A DNA stretch of 64,000 nt. It comes from Avena insularis. Lineage: Eukaryota; Streptophyta; Magnoliopsida; Poales; Poaceae. The notes beneath the pieces are model-generated. The model did not search any database and had not been told where the DNA came from. It saw nothing but the letters and a program-made list of their open reading frames with translations. How positions within the stretch are numbered: the first letter of the stretch is position 1; each line of letters opens with the position of its first letter. Below are positions 11,801 through 21,148 of the stretch, piece by piece. The stretch is taken from the NCBI GenBank assembly GCA_023614405.1, contig CM042690.1, forward strand, positions 665,454,802 through 665,518,801, written 5' to 3'. Position numbers and translations under genes: made by a program.

Positions 11801-12100
11801 CCAAATTTAAACAAATTCACCACATCAATTTTAGACGAACGAAGCTCCTCTCGCGTGCTGCCCACGACGCTGATCAGATTGATTTGCACAACAACGGTGA
11901 CGATATACCTTAGAGAGTTCGACGAGGGCGTTCTCGCGCAGCACGGGGTCGCAGAGGTCGAGCACCAGCTGCTCTACCGACGCCATGTTCCTGCGATTGC
12001 CTTCCTGCGTCACGGAAGCGCCGCCGCCGCCGCTGCCGATCGGAGAGGGAGACGCGGCGATGGAAGGTGATACGGAGACGGAGGGCTGCAGATTCGCCAT
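8810..12100 (-). CDS. CNOT9/Rcd1-like protein, CCR4-NOT complex subunit 9, nine exons
   Basis: CNOT9 (Rcd1/CAF40) is an armadillo-repeat scaffold of the CCR4-NOT mRNA deadenylation complex. Exons on the minus strand: 12100-11909, 10886-10812, 10631-10539, 10385-10343, 10101-9995, 9743-9648, 9399-9203, 9104-9035 and 8929-8810. All introns are GT-AG, phases agree, and the total is 993 nt, giving 330 residues and a TAG stop. Hallmarks: [20 protein letters not shown] (39-58), [75 protein letters not shown] and RLSDNP. The start at 12100 (MANLQPS) fits family N-termini. An in-frame ATG at 12178 would add 26 residues. The protein departs from the usual conserved sequence in several places ([28 protein letters not shown]), so it looks like a diverged paralogue. 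I see no disabling change. Confidence 0.9.
9809..9975. mobile_element. Stowaway MITE in intron 5 of the CNOT9-like gene
   Basis: CTCCCTCCGTTTCAAAATA at the left end is mirrored at the right by TATTTTCAAACGGAGAGAG, flanked by TA (9807-9808 and 9976-9977). The whole 167 bp can fold on itself, with the arms sharing ATAAGATGTTTTAG and CTAAAACATCTTAT. It ends only about 19 nt from the 5' splice site at 9994. Confidence 0.9.
10170..10292. mobile_element. Stowaway MITE in intron 4 of the CNOT9-like gene
   Basis: A 123-bp near-perfect palindrome with ends CTCCCTCCGATCCAAATTAA and TTAATTTGGATCGGAGGGAG, flanked by TA on both sides (10168-10169 and 10293-10294). It is the cleanest MITE in the window, with almost uncorrupted arms, which suggests a young insertion. 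Confidence 0.92.
11068..11190. mobile_element. Stowaway-like MITE in intron 1 (degraded)
   Basis: CTCCCTCTGTCCTGAACTA at the left and TTTAGAATAGAAGAG at the right, with TA flanks (11066-11067 and 11191-11192). It is again 123 bp long. The arms are eroded at the right end. Confidence 0.65.
11573..11843. mobile_element. Outer Stowaway-like MITE, interrupted, in intron 1
   Basis: The left end CTCCCTCCGTCTCAAATAGA sits after TA (11571-11572). The right arm survives as ATTTTAGACGAACGAAG near 11843 and is degraded. Its middle is interrupted by a second MITE at 11625-11773. The right boundary is approximate. Confidence 0.6.
11625..11773. mobile_element. Stowaway MITE nested inside another Stowaway
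   Basis: ACCCTCCGTTTCAAAATATA at the left pairs with TTCATTTTAAAACGGAGGAAG at the right end region, with TA on both sides (11623-11624 and 11774-11775). Internal words (ATAAGATGTTTTAGC) match the MITE at 9809-9975, so it is the same subfamily. Confidence 0.8.
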
Positions 12101-12278
12101 TACGCACGCGCGCGCGTTTGGATTTGATTGCTGAAAGCACGGAGCGGTAATTCGGATCTCTGCTCCAGTCAACGCCATGGAGAGGAGAGACAAACGCTGC
12201 GGCGTGGTCGATTGATGGATGCAGAAACGAAACAAACGATCGATTTCTCTTCTCTCGATACGATCTCTGCGTACACGT

Positions 12279-12286
12279 CTATATGA
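12279..12286 (-). promoter_or_regulatory. Possible TATA box of the CNOT9-like gene
   Basis: The minus strand reads TCATATAG here, about 100 nt upstream of the alternative ATG at 12178 and 180 nt upstream of the chosen ATG. This is the only TATA-like word I noticed at a suitable distance. Plant housekeeping genes often lack one, so this is tentative. Confidence 0.25.
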
Positions 12287-12289
12287 GCC

Positions 12290-13320
12290 CGATAAGATAA
12301 AGACGGGTAAGTCCGTATTGGTGTTATTTAATCAAAATAAATCACGATATTCTCTCAAAACATACCGATCTTTTCTAAACGGGCATGTTGGTTTTTTTCT
12401 TCGGGTAAAGATCCGGATCTAGAGAACAAAAATTATATCGAGATTTTTGGACCACCTAACGACCACTGCTGCTGCGAGAGCGAGCCGTCGCCGCGCCGCT
12501 GTCACTGCTCAGTCGGGAAAGTCTTTGTGCACGTGCCTTAGGGACCAGCGCTCCAGAGCTAATATTGTCGCCATTGAACCTTAAATTAATCAGAAACTTG
12601 TAACACCAAATCTAAAACACACGAAGACTGGATAAGATCCAGAACACACGTAGATTAGACGAGACGACCACTCCATGGAAGCGGCGATCAGACGAATCCC
12701 TGTCCTCCTCAACGCCAGCAACAAGATCGTCGCCGACAAGTTGGAAGAGGAGACGGGTATACCTTAATATTGTCCCGCACAATGCCGCCATAGGCACCAT
12801 AACCATGATGCCGAATGGCCAAACTCTAACTTTATGGATCCTTCTACACCGTCGAGCGCAGGTCCGAGGTGCCCACCCCTCCGCCTCCTCCCCCCTCCCG
12901 CCACCGGAGCGGCAAGCAGAGAAGGCGAGGACCCATCGATTTTCGGTCATAGACGGTGAGGACGAAGCAGATTGTGGCGGCTACTAGGTTTTCACCCTAG
13001 TCACCTAGTCACCGCTTCTCTTTTTCTCACCTGGAATGGGCATGGTAGTTAAATAATTTAAAATTTATTTCATAAAACAAAATATTTTAAAATTTGCCCG
13101 ACATTTATTTAAACATGTGACATTATTATAAAACACCATTTTAAAATAGACTAGTATAATCGTGCACGTGTATTACACGTGTTCACCGATGCACAAAACA
13201 TTATTGCACATAAGAAATAAAAACATTTTTATTTATTAGCATTTTACGAAATACTTGAGCTACCTATTTGTCCGCACATTTAGAATTAACTGACAGCTGA
13301 CAATAAGGTTGTGAATATGA
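12290..13320. other. Upstream region of the CNOT9-like gene, unassigned
   Basis: A GC-rich patch (12450-12560, 12650-12950) is followed by an AT-rich run from about 13040. No open frame here has a recognisable domain. The minus frame 12612-12950 and plus frame 12805-12987 overlap and look like chance products of GC-rich sequence. Confidence 0.4.
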
Positions 13321-13322
13321 TA

Positions 13323-13445
13323 CTCGCTCTGACCCAAATTAGCCGACTTAGATTTGCCTAGATTCGATTGTATCTACACATGATTTAGTATTATATACAT
13401 CCGTATCTTGATAATTTTGAGTCAAATAATTTGGATCGGAGAGAG
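13323..13445. mobile_element. Stowaway-like MITE upstream of the CNOT9-like gene
   Basis: CTCGCTCTGACCCAAATTAG at the left and AATAATTTGGATCGGAGAGAG at the right, with TA flanks (13321-13322 and 13446-13447). It is 123 bp, the same length and type as 10170-10292 but older. Confidence 0.8.
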
Positions 13446-13447
13446 TA

Positions 13448-14183
13448 GAACATAAGAAAGAATTGAAAATTCAAATGGATATTTATCAAAATCCAGTTTC
13501 TCTCAAACCTACACTTGTCAAAAATTGGATTCCAAACCCAGAAGTATTGTGTCGTACAAGGGTGCAAGGATGAAACTGTCTGCATCTTTTTTTTTTATAT
13601 ATAACAGACCATGCGTGTAACGGAATTAAGCTATGTAATGATACATCCAGTCTGCAAAAAATAAGGTATAAGACAAATATAAGACTTTGGTAGTAACTGA
13701 AGCAATCTTGCAAATTAGATTGACAGACTTTCAAAGGAAATTCCATATAAGTGCACATAAGCAATCGCCATGGCAACTATCATTTTTCCCATTACATATA
13801 GGTAAACAAATCATTTTTACAAGAAATGTGCAAGGCAATGGCTGTTAGAGATGATCAGTATATATCCATACAATATAATGGTCATTCAGATTCAATGAAA
13901 CATGTGCCTTGGCTAAGGCAACTATCCATATCAGTATTGTCAGGTATGGATATTCAGATATTCAGTACAACCTGAGACTTCCATGGTCCTGACTCTGCAA
14001 CAAATTTAGACAATTGAGTAAAATAAGTGTAACCTCGGTATATCCATGGTCCAAGCCATGGTCATGCTCATCTTTTTCATACTCATTTCCGTCAGAATGT
14101 AGAATTAAGAAGATTAATTCAAGCTACCACCAAAAGAAAAATAATAATGGCATTATCAAAGAATCACAATAGCATTTTTGCAA
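13448..14183. other. Unassigned AT-rich stretch
   Basis: I see no gene or element I can name. The minus open frames at 13391-13776 have no recognisable domain. Confidence 0.4.
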
Positions 14184-14300
14184 TCAAACGTCCATTGTGC
14201 TTTGGGAATTGTATTCGACCTGCTGCACCTTGTTGCCGATCACCTTGTGGAACCGGAATTGTAGAGGAGAATTTGTCTTCCAATCCTTAGGAGAATTTAT
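14184..14300 (-). other. Possible terminal exon of an unidentified minus-strand gene
   Basis: On the minus strand a strong acceptor-like TATGAATCATTGTAG (ending 14301) is followed by 38 codons open in a single frame, ending TGA at 14186-14184. The translation includes SPKDWKTNSPLQFRFHKVIG and VQQVEYNSQSTMDV, which looks like real protein rather than noise. I do not recognise it. Upstream exons would lie at higher coordinates, where the retrotransposon at 15494-22724 intervenes, so it may be a broken gene. Confidence 0.3.
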
Positions 14301-14861
14301 CTACAATGATTCATAGGAACAACAGTAAACTTGAGCGAGCAATAAAACTAAATTTGGTCTCCTAGTAGAACCTGAACATAGATTATATCAGCACCGCGAC
14401 TAACTATTTTGAACGAACTATAACAGAATGGCTAGAATTGTACATGGTGTATAGTTTACTTTAAAGATAAGGTATAGGATATACTGTGTGAAGGTCAGAT
14501 AGCTGCAAAGGTTTAGCTGCATCTGGTGCACTGGGGATAAGATGATAGCACCGATTTACTACATTTGTGATCCCCAAAGAGACAACTAAGAATCCCATGA
14601 CCATTCATGCATGACCCAAGGCACTACAGTTGACAATCTTAGGTTTAAAACATGCATAATTGCAACCATCAGATATTTAAAGCTTACCTATATGAATATG
14701 TATAATTCATTCTTTCATCGTGTGTAGAAATTTTGTATGCAATTCATGTGCAAAATTACCAACTCTAAGCAATTCAGATACCTTCAAAATTCTTGCGACG
14801 AATCCATGTGCAGGGGACGGGCGGGTGCAGTGGACTTGTCGGTGGACGGCAAGCAGGGTGA

Positions 14862-14985
14862 CGGCGTCCTCGACTGTCGGATCCACCCGTTGGGCAGGGC
14901 GGCGGCGTCCTCGCCTGTAGGGTCCTCCCGTTGGACAGGGTGGCGGCGTCCTCGCCGACAGGGTCCTCACATAGCGTCCTCGTGC
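14862..14985. repeat. GC-rich 41-bp tandem repeat, about 2.7 copies
   Basis: CGGCGTCCTCG starts at 14862, 14903 and 14944, giving a 41-bp period with GTTGGGCAGGGCGG or GTTGGACAGGGTGG between. It lies in an otherwise AT-rich stretch. The minus frame 14707-14970 that crosses it ends in LLRVGNFAHELHTKF and has no known domain. Confidence 0.75.
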
Positions 14986-15488
14986 CTGAAGGGTTCTGCT
15001 GAACTAAAAATAATAATCAATACACTCAATGGACATGGTTTTCTACACCCCCAATGCTCACCGAAACAACTACATCAGGTATGAGTAGCACGCTTGCTGC
15101 TAGAAACTTGTGCACCACAAGTATCCATAGAATTATACTTATTCTGGTGCAGCAGCTAGACATAAGTGTTAAGGCTGCATCTTTATATATCTTTCCACTG
15201 TCATATCGACATCATCAACAAGTTCACACATAAGAGACTATAATCTAGTATCAAAGCACTGAATTTTTTATGCTCTGTTTCACCAATTTAGTCTAACGTC
15301 GCATTTTCCGTCTCCAAATCCTCCGATAGCCTTCCATTCTCGTGTACCTTTGAAGCATCAACTGCACCTGGAAACACCAATTTATTAGTAACTTCACAAC
15401 TCAATAGTCCAATGAAATACGAAGATGTCATAATCTCACATCTTATTGCAGCAGATGAATATGTCTATTTCAAGGATATAATTTATGG
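14986..15488. other. Unassigned left flank of the Athila-like element
   Basis: This was contiguous with 22730 onwards before the retrotransposon arrived. A weak candidate exon on the minus strand follows a TTTCCAG near 15370 and could encode AVDASKVHENGRLSEDLE before a stop. I cannot support it further. Confidence 0.3.
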
Positions 15489-15493
15489 ATGTA

Positions 15494-17120
15494 AGATGGC
15501 TCAATGCACGGCGCCCAGAAAAATGCTTGATGGCGGTGTTGATGTAGAGCTCGTTGGAAACCCCAAGAGGAAGGTATGATGAACACAGCAGTAAGTTTCC
15601 CTCAGTTATAAAACCAAGGTTTAATCGAACCAGTAGGAGCAAGGAAACACCCAAAGGTGTTACTAGCTGAGCTTTGGCAGGGCGCACTACCGGTGCTAGT
15701 AGCAACGTGGAGACCTGCACAACACAACCACAGAACTTTGTCCCCAACTTGCGATGAGGTTGTCAATCTCACCGTGTTTTGCGGAAAACAAAGGATTAAA
15801 CGTATCGAATGGAAAGAAGTAAAATTTTGCAGAAAGTAAACACAAAGCAATAAACAGTTTATAGATTGTATGTAAAGAAAGAGGACCGGGATCCATAGTT
15901 CACTAGAGGTGGATCTCCTTAAGATAGATAACATGCTGGGTGAACAAATTACAACGGGGCAATTGAAAAACATCGAGAAAACAATACATGCATATACTAA
16001 TCATCTTGACTCCTTTGAGATTCGATTGGGCATTACAACATTATACATAGACCGCCATCCAACTGCATCTATGACTAATAATCCACCTTCAGGTTATCAT
16101 CCGAACCCCCTCCAGTATTAAGTTGCAAGAAACAGATTATTGCTTTACGAACTGCGTGTAAAGTAAACAATACGATTATTCTATGAACAAAGGATTGTTG
16201 TTTTCTCCCTAGTAGCAACAGCACATCTAGTACCTTAGAGATTTCTGTCACTTCCTGGACTACGGAGGCATGAACCCACTATCGAGCATAAATACTAACT
16301 CTTGGAGTTGCTAGCATCTACTTGGCCAAGATAGCTACTAACAACGGAAAGCATGCAAGATCACAAATAACAAAGACATGATAAAATCAATAATCAATTT
16401 GAAATAGCATCTCAGTATCCATCGGATCCCCGCAAACACAACATGCAGAATTAGAAATAGATGATCTTGATCATGAATGGAGCTCACAAGATCTAGACAT
16501 GAAAGCACAAAGGAGGAGAACCAGCCATCTAGCTACTACATGGATCCGTAGTCCAAGGATGAACTACTCACGCATCACACCGGAGGCTTGCATGGTGATG
16601 AAGAAGGCCTCCAGGGTGAATTCCCCTCTCCGGCAGGGTGCCGGGAAGAGCTTCAGATCCCTCCCGATCTAGGGATGGAGATGACAATGACTCTGAACTC
16701 TTCGTGGATTTTTGATCAGTTACTTAGGGTTTTCGTCCCGAGGGAAATATATAGACGGAAGGAGATGCCGAGGGGGTGCCGGGAGCAGCCACACCACCCC
16801 CTGGCGCGGGCCAGGCCTGGCCGTGTGGCCAGGTGGTGTGGTGGCCCCCTGTCCCCTCTCTGTCTCGTATTCTGGCACTTGATGACATCCGGAAAAATAG
16901 GCACTTTGGCTTTTGTCCCGTCCAATTCCGAGAATATTCATTTTCTGACTTTCCTGGAACCAAAAACAGTAGAAAACAGGCAGCTGGCACTGTGGCTCTT
17001 GTTAATAGGTTAGTCGAAGAAATCATATGAAAAGTACTCCAAAGTTTGAACAAAACACAAGAAAGTGGATAAAACCAAGCATGGAACATCAAAAATTATA
17101 GATACATTTGCAATGTATCA
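15494..17120 (-). repeat. 3' LTR of the Athila-like element
   Basis: 1,627 bp, nearly the length of the solo LTR at 995-2620. Its outer end (15494-15527) carries a 34-bp tail containing GGCGCCC that is missing from the inner edge of the partner LTR. Homology with the partner LTR begins at TGATGGCGG (15528). Confidence 0.85.
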
Positions 17121-17133
17121 ACATCCCCAAGCT
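17121..17133 (-). promoter_or_regulatory. Polypurine tract of the Athila-like element
   Basis: On the minus strand AAGCTTGGGGATGT lies directly upstream of the LTR start TGATACATTG. This purine-rich tract would prime plus-strand DNA synthesis. The element at 33856-41019 has the matching AAGCTTGGGGGGAGT. Confidence 0.8.
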
Positions 17134-19884
17134 TAACTCCCGCTCCTCCTCGAGTAGGTAAGTGATAAAAAAGAAAGAATAATTTTTGAGGTGACATGCA
17201 CCATCAAAGACTTGATCAAAGTATTTGTAAAACATTCAAAGCTGGGATCATAGTACATCAATCATAACATGAAAGACAAAGTTCTAGCAATAAGCAAAGA
17301 AACTATGATGCAACATGAAAAGGCACAAACAAAAGATTCATGAATAACAATGCTTTGCAAGACGTTTGTTTGTTTCACATAAAGAAAACATAGCATAATA
17401 GTATTCAGCTTGTCCCTCAATAGAGTAGCAAATATAAATGCATAGGACACCTTCAAAGTTTATAAGAGTGACTAGATACAATAGTTTAAAACAAGCAATA
17501 TCAAAGTATGCATCAATCAACTAGTCTTGGGACAATGCACATAGAACTAAGAATGGCCACTATGCTCTCAAATTAAGTGCATAAAGATAGAAGGTGGAGA
17601 CTCAATATAATGGTGGAAGAAAGGCCTTTTGTAAAAGGAAGTAGGGATTCAAGTCTCATAAAGAGCTTCCAAAAATTATGGTACTTATAGCTTTCAGCTC
17701 TCATTGCCCCTATCATAAGCATCTTGAAGTGATTAAGGTAAAAGTGAACAAACTATGGTGTACATGCTTGACGAAGTATAAGTCGGAAATCTCATGTCCC
17801 TTGTATACGAGGGCCGCTCCTCATGCTACTCAAGTTTAGTCACTGGTAAGTTGTTTTTTATTGTAAGTACATATGTATCATAGAGAACCGCCAACGGGGT
17901 ACCCCTTGCCTGATGATACGAAAGAATCCCCATATCAAAATGGAAAGGCAAGCAGACAACGAGCATCTCAACATTCTTCTTATTTACCATGGGAATATGG
18001 CGATTTTTTCTCTCTTTCCTCTTTTCATAGTATCTCTTTTTTTCTCTTTTATCTTTTTTTTCTCAATATAGGACTCTTTTTTTTATAAGAAGAATGCTTC
18101 ATAGACAACTCATTATGGTTACGCTGCAGGTTTCCACCATGTCAGCATGGATTAGACCAGCGGCCCAAGCATTTCTCTAACACATATACATAACTCCATG
18201 GACTTACAAGCTCCCCTTTCATTTCACACCGACGACATCTATATACAAAAGAGCATGATATCAACTAGGTACAAGTACCAAGTGCAATGTCGAAAGCGTT
18301 CCCCATGAAAGCATGGTTCTGCTAATTCTCGACAAATAAGTGCAAGCATATACAACATAGAAGACACAATGGTTCAAGTTTATTAAGGGCAAGTAAAGTA
18401 AAGTGTGCCATCAAGTTCGTGAGAGCGTTAATCACTAGTTTTCTCATAACAAGTTTAATTTGGAAGGTAAAAAAAAGCATGAATATACTTGGAATAGCAT
18501 AAGCTAGTAGGTAGGTATGGTGGAATCTTTGGAATAACTTGGTTTAGGGAGTTGGATGTATGAGTGGAACTCATACTTTGTTGTGGAGGCTAGCAAAAGA
18601 CTGGGAGCGACAAACTAAGAGAGCAATAATGGCCATAATCATGCAGAGCGACAAAACATCATTGATCAAAGCATAAAGTGATACTACAAGTTGAAAACTA
18701 AAGGATCATGAAGGCTATGGTGACTTGAAATAGTCATAACATGGTGTGAGCATGTGCCAAGTCAACCCAAATAAAGCATCAAAGGAGAATACCACTATAC
18801 TATGCTTTAATATGCTAAAACAACGCATGATTCATCCAAGGCACATTAAGCAATCTCAATTGTTTATAACAAGTCATGCTACAGCAAAGAATACTAAGCA
18901 TAAAGCCAAACCAATATCAAGCATGGCATGACAAAGCATAGGCCACAGTCAAAAACGAGCTCTTTTTACCACATAAGCATGAACTTTCCTACTCTTTTCC
19001 AAACCAAACCAAACTATTTGCAAACCAATGTATGAAAGAGGGGGTCCAACCAATTTATTCAGAAAACTAGGCAAACCAAGCAAACGAAAAACCAAAACAA
19101 AAATGAAAAAGAAGATGCTCCAAGAACAACACAATTGTGCATGAAACAATAAAAATGAAGCGTTTGGAAGAAACCTGGGATTTTTATTGATGAAGGAGGG
19201 GATGCCTTGGGCATCCCCAAGCTTTGACGCTTGTACTTCTTGGATATTTCTTGGGGTGACACGCGTGGCATCCCCAAGCTTGAGCTTTAGTCCATCCTTC
19301 ATCTCATTACTCATTCCTTCCATACACCTGAAATTTTTCTTTCATACAAAACTTCACAGAATCTTTATTAGCAACATTAGTGCACTTAAGATAAATAAGT
19401 CGTAAGGTTCAGTTCTAACACCAATAAAACTTCCATTAAAACACTAGTTACTGTAGCACTTCCCTCAAAAAGCTCAATTTCCCAAAAGAACTCAAGAAGA
19501 AACCAACAAGAAGCAAATGCAGAAAATGGCAGAAATCTATCAAAACAGACCAGCAGGTAAAGACGAATTTTTTCGAAGACCTTCTGTTGCTCAAATCAAA
19601 AAGTATTGAACTAACGAAAGTTAGATAACAACCTGGGGAAGAAGCACAAAAATTCACGCCTCAAAAAGACGTTCAGATATTTTACACGAATTTTTATGGT
19701 GAAGCACAGAAATCTGTTTCGGGACAGAAATTTTTCCAATCATTACTTCTCTCTCATTAGAGGTTACTCTTGGCACAAAAAGCAAATAAAAAGGATAAGG
19801 AGAGGTTATTACAGAGGTAATAACTTCCAAGACTCATATAAAACTTTTGGGTTATCTCCTAATAAGTACTTTTCTTTAACGCTT
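17134..19884 (-). other. Long non-coding interior of the Athila-like element
   Basis: About 2.7 kb without a convincing coding frame. Several words recur in the non-coding interior of the plus-strand element at 36200-39500 (for example GGGGCAATGAGAGCTGAAAGC read on the minus strand near 17700 and on the plus strand near 38963). T-rich runs lie at 18000-18085. Conserved non-coding interiors are typical of pol-less LTR elements and may carry packaging signals; that role is inference. Confidence 0.6.
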
Positions 19885-20984
19885 TTAAGTTAGGCATGAT
19901 AGTTTGAGAAGATGCTCACATAAAAAATATGAATTGAAGTAAAAGAGAGCATCAAGAAGCAAATTCAAAATACATTTAAGTCTAACCCACTTCCTATGCA
20001 TAGGAATATCGTATGCAAATAAATTCACAAAGAACAAAGTGACATGCATAGGAAGATAAAACGAGAATAACTTCAAAACTTTCAGCACATAGAGAGGTGT
20101 TTCAATACCATGAAAACTTCTACAACCATATTTTCCTCTCTCATAATAATTTTCAGTAGCCTCATGAATAAACTCAACAATATAACTATCACATAAAGCA
20201 TACTTTTCATGATCTACAAACACTAGAGCTTTATTATAAACATTTTCAAAAGAATCCTCAAGAACATGAATTCGTCCTCCTTTGGTAAGCATGGGGGACA
20301 ATCAAATATTGTAAGGGGTAAAGAGTTACTCTCATTAGAAGGTAGGGATGGATAGATCCATTCTTCCTCCTCTTGATCATCACTCTCCTCCTCTTTTTCA
20401 TCCAATGAGCTTCTAGTTTCAGCAATTTCTTCTTCCATAGGCTCCTGCAAGGCATTAGTCTCTTCCATTGGTGGAGAGCATCTATTTAGATATTCAAAAA
20501 TATAGCCATTTTCTACCTTGTAATTATCAAAGAAAAATTTAAGTATATCATAAACCTCATATTTATAAGGTGAATCATTAGTATTTTCAAGCAAACTAGC
20601 AAGTTCAAATGCACCCTTCCAAGCAATAAATTCTTCAATTTGTTCCACATCATAAAAGTCATAATTCCCTTTAACATAAGAAGATATGGTAACATTATCA
20701 TTATACTCACATTGAAAAGGGAGGTGTTTATACCTCCTACAGCAACAAGATTTATCAAAGCAATAAGTAACATTATAAATAGAGCACACATTTATAGCAA
20801 TGGTATACAATTTATCAATTTGTTCCCATAAGTGTTTCCCTTTTTGTAACAAGCGGTGTTCCTTATAATAATATTTTTGTTCTTCCGTGAACCCACCTTG
20901 CCAATAAGATTCAGTTTCAAAGAAACCAATCATTGATAGAAAGCATGATAAAGCAAGACAATAACGGACCAACGAAAATACCAA
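19885..20984 (-). pseudogene. Broken ORF of the Athila-like element (unknown function)
   Basis: Two overlapping frames make up this ORF. The first (20984-20226, 253 residues) starts MVFSLVRYC, contains EEQKYYYKEHRLLQKGKHLW and an acidic stretch (EKEEESDDQEEEEW), and is typical of pol-less Triticeae gypsy elements. The second (20301-19888, 138 residues) takes over by a frameshift near 20285 and contains CDSYIVEFIHEATENYYERG and PMHRKWVRLKC with hydrophobic stretches between. The element at 34689-36196 carries the same C-terminal module behind a completely different N-terminal part. I know no biochemical function for it. It is not a recognisable gag or pol domain. Confidence 0.6.
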
Positions 20985-21120
20985 CTATAGTAGAAGCTAA
21001 TTTTTTGTGTGTTTTTGATAAAGAAACAAGCAAACAAAACAAAAAGAAACTAAGCAAAACAAAAATAACAAAGTAAAGAGATTGGTTATGAGGGACTCCC
21101 CTTGTGAAGATGTCCTTGAC

Positions 21121-21138
21121 TCCCCGGCAACGGCACCA
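21121..21138 (-). promoter_or_regulatory. Primer-binding site, tRNA-Asp type
   Basis: The minus strand reads TGGTGCCGTTGCCGGGGA. This matches the complement of the plant tRNA-Asp(GTC) 3' end at all but one position. It starts 11 nt inside the LTR end at 21149. Athila-clade elements use this primer. Confidence 0.85.
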
Positions 21139-21148
21139 GAAAAATGCT

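Noticed and set aside
12612..12987. Overlapping frames upstream of the CNOT9-like gene
   Set aside because: GC-rich sequence open on both strands with no recognisable motif. No reason to prefer either.
20640..20831. Plus-strand frame within the Athila-like ORF
   Set aside because: Antisense shadow of the 253-codon minus-strand frame.
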